A program made the translations under genes and the position numbers. From Candidatus Paenalcaligenes intestinipullorum (GTDB lineage: Bacteria > Pseudomonadota > Gammaproteobacteria > Burkholderiales > Burkholderiaceae_B): a DNA stretch of 7,124 nucleotides. Of this stretch, positions 5,066 to 7,124 are shown piece after piece. Numbering within the stretch: the stretch's first letter is position 1; the number at the start of each line of letters is the position of its first letter. The DNA is taken from NCBI GenBank assembly GCA_019120675.1, contig DWUQ01000184.1:1-7124 (forward strand), read 5' to 3'. The notes below the pieces were generated by a model. That model was not told the origin of the DNA. It saw only the letters and a list, made by a program, of their open reading frames with translations, and searched no databases.

Positions 5066-7124
5066 GGGGAGGGGTGTAACGAATAAGACTGTAAAGCCTG
5101 CTCTAAGGCGGGCACGATATGTTGCATGGCGACCTCACCAGTGAGGTGGGCGTGTAAGGAGGCCACGGGTTCAACGTGCAACTGGCTTACCCAAGGCTGC
5201 CACAGCTCAGGGGTGAGTTGGTCTTCCTGATGATCCAAAGCGGCTTGGAAGTACAGCACAGGGTGGGACAATACGCGATGATGATGACCCCGCACCAAGC
5301 GGTTATTGAGCTCTACCGCATTTAGTACGCCTTGTAAGTGCTGGTCGCTGAGCTCGCCTAAAGCATGGCCACTGTCTCGTAAAAATTGGATGACGGTGGC
5401 CGGTGTTAAGGCTAATTCAGGTAATAAATCCGGATCGTACCCCGCAATATATAAGAGTGCTTTTAAACCGGTATCGGCTTCAGGCTCGGCTTGGTTACGC
5501 CAAATCTCGCTGGGGTAGGCATCCAAGAAGCTGATTACCCCCAACTCGGCACCGCGCTCTTGCAGCACTAAAGCCACCTCATGAACCAAAATACCGCCTA
5601 CAGACCAGCCGAGTAGATGATAAGGGCCTTGGGCTTGTTGAGCTTGAATCAGATCCGCATAAAAAACGGCCATATCATGTAGGCTCGTCGTAGTATCCAG
5701 TTGAGTCAGGCTGGTGGATTGTAAGCCGATAATGGGGAAATCACCCTCCAGTTGGCGTGCTAATAAACCATAGCACCAGCTTAGTCCACCGGCCGGATGG
5801 ATACAAAACAGCGCTGGCTGAGCAGTCTCTTTCGTACCAGGACGCAGCACGAGCGTATTACTAAAGCCAACATTCGTATCGGTGGCGTCGCTCTGCAAGC
5901 GCTGCTCAATATAGTGGGCGAGGCGTTCGACGGTGGTGTGCTCAAATAAAGCCCCTAAGGATAGCTCCAGAGGGTACTGAGCGCGTAAATGCGCCGCTAA
6001 CTGAGCCGCCAACAAGGAATGGCCGCCTAACGCAAAAAAATCATCGTCGGCATACGGGAGCGTTTCTAGGTTCAGCGTTTGTTGATAGGCCTTGGCCACT
6101 GCATAGTGACGGTCACCGACCAGAGCGCTGCCTTGGGTGCGCTGACGTTCGGGCGCGGGCAAGGCGCGACGATCCAGTTTGCCGTTGGCATTAATGGGTA
6201 AGGCATCGAGCCAGACTACCGCACTCGGTACCATATAGTCAGGCAAGTGCTGACGGGCAAAATGTAGAATCTGCTCGGAGTCTTCGGGTGCCCCTTCTTC
6301 GGCCACGACATAGGCCACAATCGCTTGGCCGTATTCGTCTTCGCGAGCGATGATGGCGAGTTCACATAAGCCAGGATGCTCACTTAAGCAGGACTCGATC
6401 TCGCCCAGCTCAATGCGTTGGCCGCGTAATTTAATCTGGTGGTCCGCACGGCCTTGGTACACAATGGCGCCGTCCGTACGCCAGCATGCCAAGTCGCCCG
6501 TGTCGTACAGCAACGCATCACTGTCGGGGTAAAAAGGGTTCAAAATGAATTGCTGAGCCGTTAGATCGGGACGTCCCAAGTAGCCCTCAGCCAGTTGAAC
6601 ACCTCCAATATAAAGCGTGCCAGTCACCCCCGGTGGAACAGGTCGTAAAAAGTCATCCAGCACATACAACTGCGTATTCCAAACCGGTCGACCGATAGGA
6701 ATGGGATCGTCAATCGCTTGAGCGGGTATCGGCCAATAGCTCACATCGACTGCCGCTTCAGTGGGCCCATAGAGATTGTGCAGTTGGCCGTGAATATGTT
6801 GATGAAAACGCGCTGCTAAATGGGCAGTTAAGGCTTCCCCACTACAAAATACGTACGACAAGCTGAGTCCGTGGCTAAGTGGTTCATTCAAAAAGGCTCC
6901 CAACATGGACGGTACAAAATGCACCACATCAATGCGCTGCTGACGGATAAGAGTCGCCAGGGCATAAGGGTCTTTGTGAAGTTCGGGGGCAGCGATCGTC
7001 AACGAGGCGCCACATAACATCGGCAAAAACAGCTCCCACAACGACACATCAAAGGTATAAGGGGTTTTTTGTAAAAAGCGTTGTTGTGAACTCAACTGAT
7101 AATGAGTTTTCATCCACAATAAAC
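5056..7124 (-). CDS. entF: EntF-like nonribosomal peptide synthetase, C-terminal part: adenylation (Ser), carrier and thioesterase domains
   Basis: The frame is open to the right edge, so condensation domain and first adenylation motifs are outside. Residues here are counted from the TTG codon at 7119, which is internal: the in-frame LLWM before MKTHY matches EntF. Adenylation domain about 1-325: FDVSLWE (23-29), NLYGPTEA (115-122), YDTGDL (205-210), RIELGEIE (235-242), NGKLDRR (312-318). The specificity residues Asp24, Val25, Trp28, His67, Phe91, Ser93, Leu116, Val124, Asp125 and Lys314 give DVWHFSLVDK, the EntF serine code. Carrier domain about 335-405: FFALGGHSLL with phosphopantetheine Ser368. 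Thioesterase about 430-680: FCIHPAGG, GWSVGG with nucleophile Ser506, Asp533 in FLDAYP, probable His656. The domain order and final thioesterase fit a synthetase that loads serine, joins it to DHB, and releases an oligomer; in EntF the product is the cyclic trilactone enterobactin. The last 10 bases overlap the exporter gene. Whether further modules precede this one cannot be seen. Confidence 0.93.
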   Translation of the reverse strand, partial: LLWMKTHYQLSSQQRFLQKTPYTFDVSLWELFLPMLCGASLTIAAPELHKDPYALATLIRQQRIDVVHFVPSMLGAFLNEPLSHGLSLSYVFCSGEALTAHLAARFHQHIHGQLHNLYGPTEAAVDVSYWPIPAQAIDDPIPIGRPVWNTQLYVLDDFLRPVPPGVTGTLYIGGVQLAEGYLGRPDLTAQQFILNPFYPDSDALLYDTGDLACWRTDGAIVYQGRADHQIKLRGQRIELGEIESCLSEHPGLCELAIIAREDEYGQAIVAYVVAEEGAPEDSEQILHFARQHLPDYMVPSAVVWLDALPINANGKLDRRALPAPERQRTQGSALVGDRHYAVAKAYQQTLNLETLPYADDDFFALGGHSLLAAQLAAHLRAQYPLELSLGALFEHTTVERLAHYIEQRLQSDATDTNVGFSNTLVLRPGTKETAQPALFCIHPAGGLSWCYGLLARQLEGDFPIIGLQSTSLTQLDTTTSLHDMAVFYADLIQAQQAQGPYHLLGWSVGGILVHEVALVLQERGAELGVISFLDAYPSEIWRNQAEPEADTGLKALLYIAGYDPDLLPELALTPATVIQFLRDSGHALGELSDQHLQGVLNAVELNNRLVRGHHHRVLSHPVLYFQAALDHQEDQLTPELWQPWVSQLHVEPVASLHAHLTGEVAMQHIVPALEQALQSYSLHPSPCR

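Noticed and set aside
148..5870. Frequent CTAAAG-like hexamers spread through the window, considered as DNA uptake signals.
   Set aside because: They fall mostly on Ala-Leu and similar codon pairs (GCT TTA) in the coding frames, so codon preference explains them, and no longer shared context was seen.
7117..7119. TTG at 7119 as the start of the synthetase.
   Set aside because: The reading frame continues through the window edge with LLWM, which matches the interior of EntF, and the first adenylation motifs are missing. The gene begins outside.

Overview
The window holds six genes, all on the minus strand, that together look like most of an enterobactin-type catecholate siderophore locus. In the direction of transcription (high to low coordinates) they are: the end of an EntF-like nonribosomal peptide synthetase, cut by the right edge; an EntS-like siderophore exporter; a secreted YncE-like beta-propeller protein; isochorismate synthase (EntC); isochorismatase (EntB-like); and the start of 2,3-dihydro-2,3-dihydroxybenzoate dehydrogenase (EntA), cut by the left edge. 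No RNA gene, insertion sequence, CRISPR array or plus-strand gene is supported.

EntC, EntB and EntA convert chorismate to 2,3-dihydroxybenzoate (DHB). The EntF fragment has an adenylation domain whose visible specificity residues are those of the serine-activating EntF, followed by a carrier domain and a thioesterase. This predicts assembly of DHB-serine units and their release by the thioesterase. EntS would export the product across the inner membrane. Two expected parts are not seen: a DHB-activating ligase (EntE), and the aryl carrier domain that normally forms the C-terminus of EntB. The isochorismatase here stops at the end of its catalytic domain.

Layout: 7124-5056 EntF fragment; its end overlaps the exporter gene (5065-3824) by 10 bases. 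A perfect 10-bp hairpin follows the exporter. The propeller gene (3754-2348) has its own strong ribosome binding site and a near-perfect inverted repeat over its start codon. A strong rho-independent terminator follows it (2340-2306), and entC begins 15 bases beyond the terminator's T-tract. entC, entB and entA are tightly spaced. The propeller gene therefore sits as a hairpin-bounded cassette inside the siderophore gene series.

The organism is probably a Gram-negative proteobacterium: the exporter and synthetase resemble enterobacterial EntS and EntF, and the propeller has a Sec signal peptide suited to the periplasm. Base composition looks moderate, slightly above half G+C by eye. Genus cannot be judged from the sequence alone. 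No convincing Fur box was found; the main iron-responsive promoter probably lies upstream of the synthetase, outside the window.
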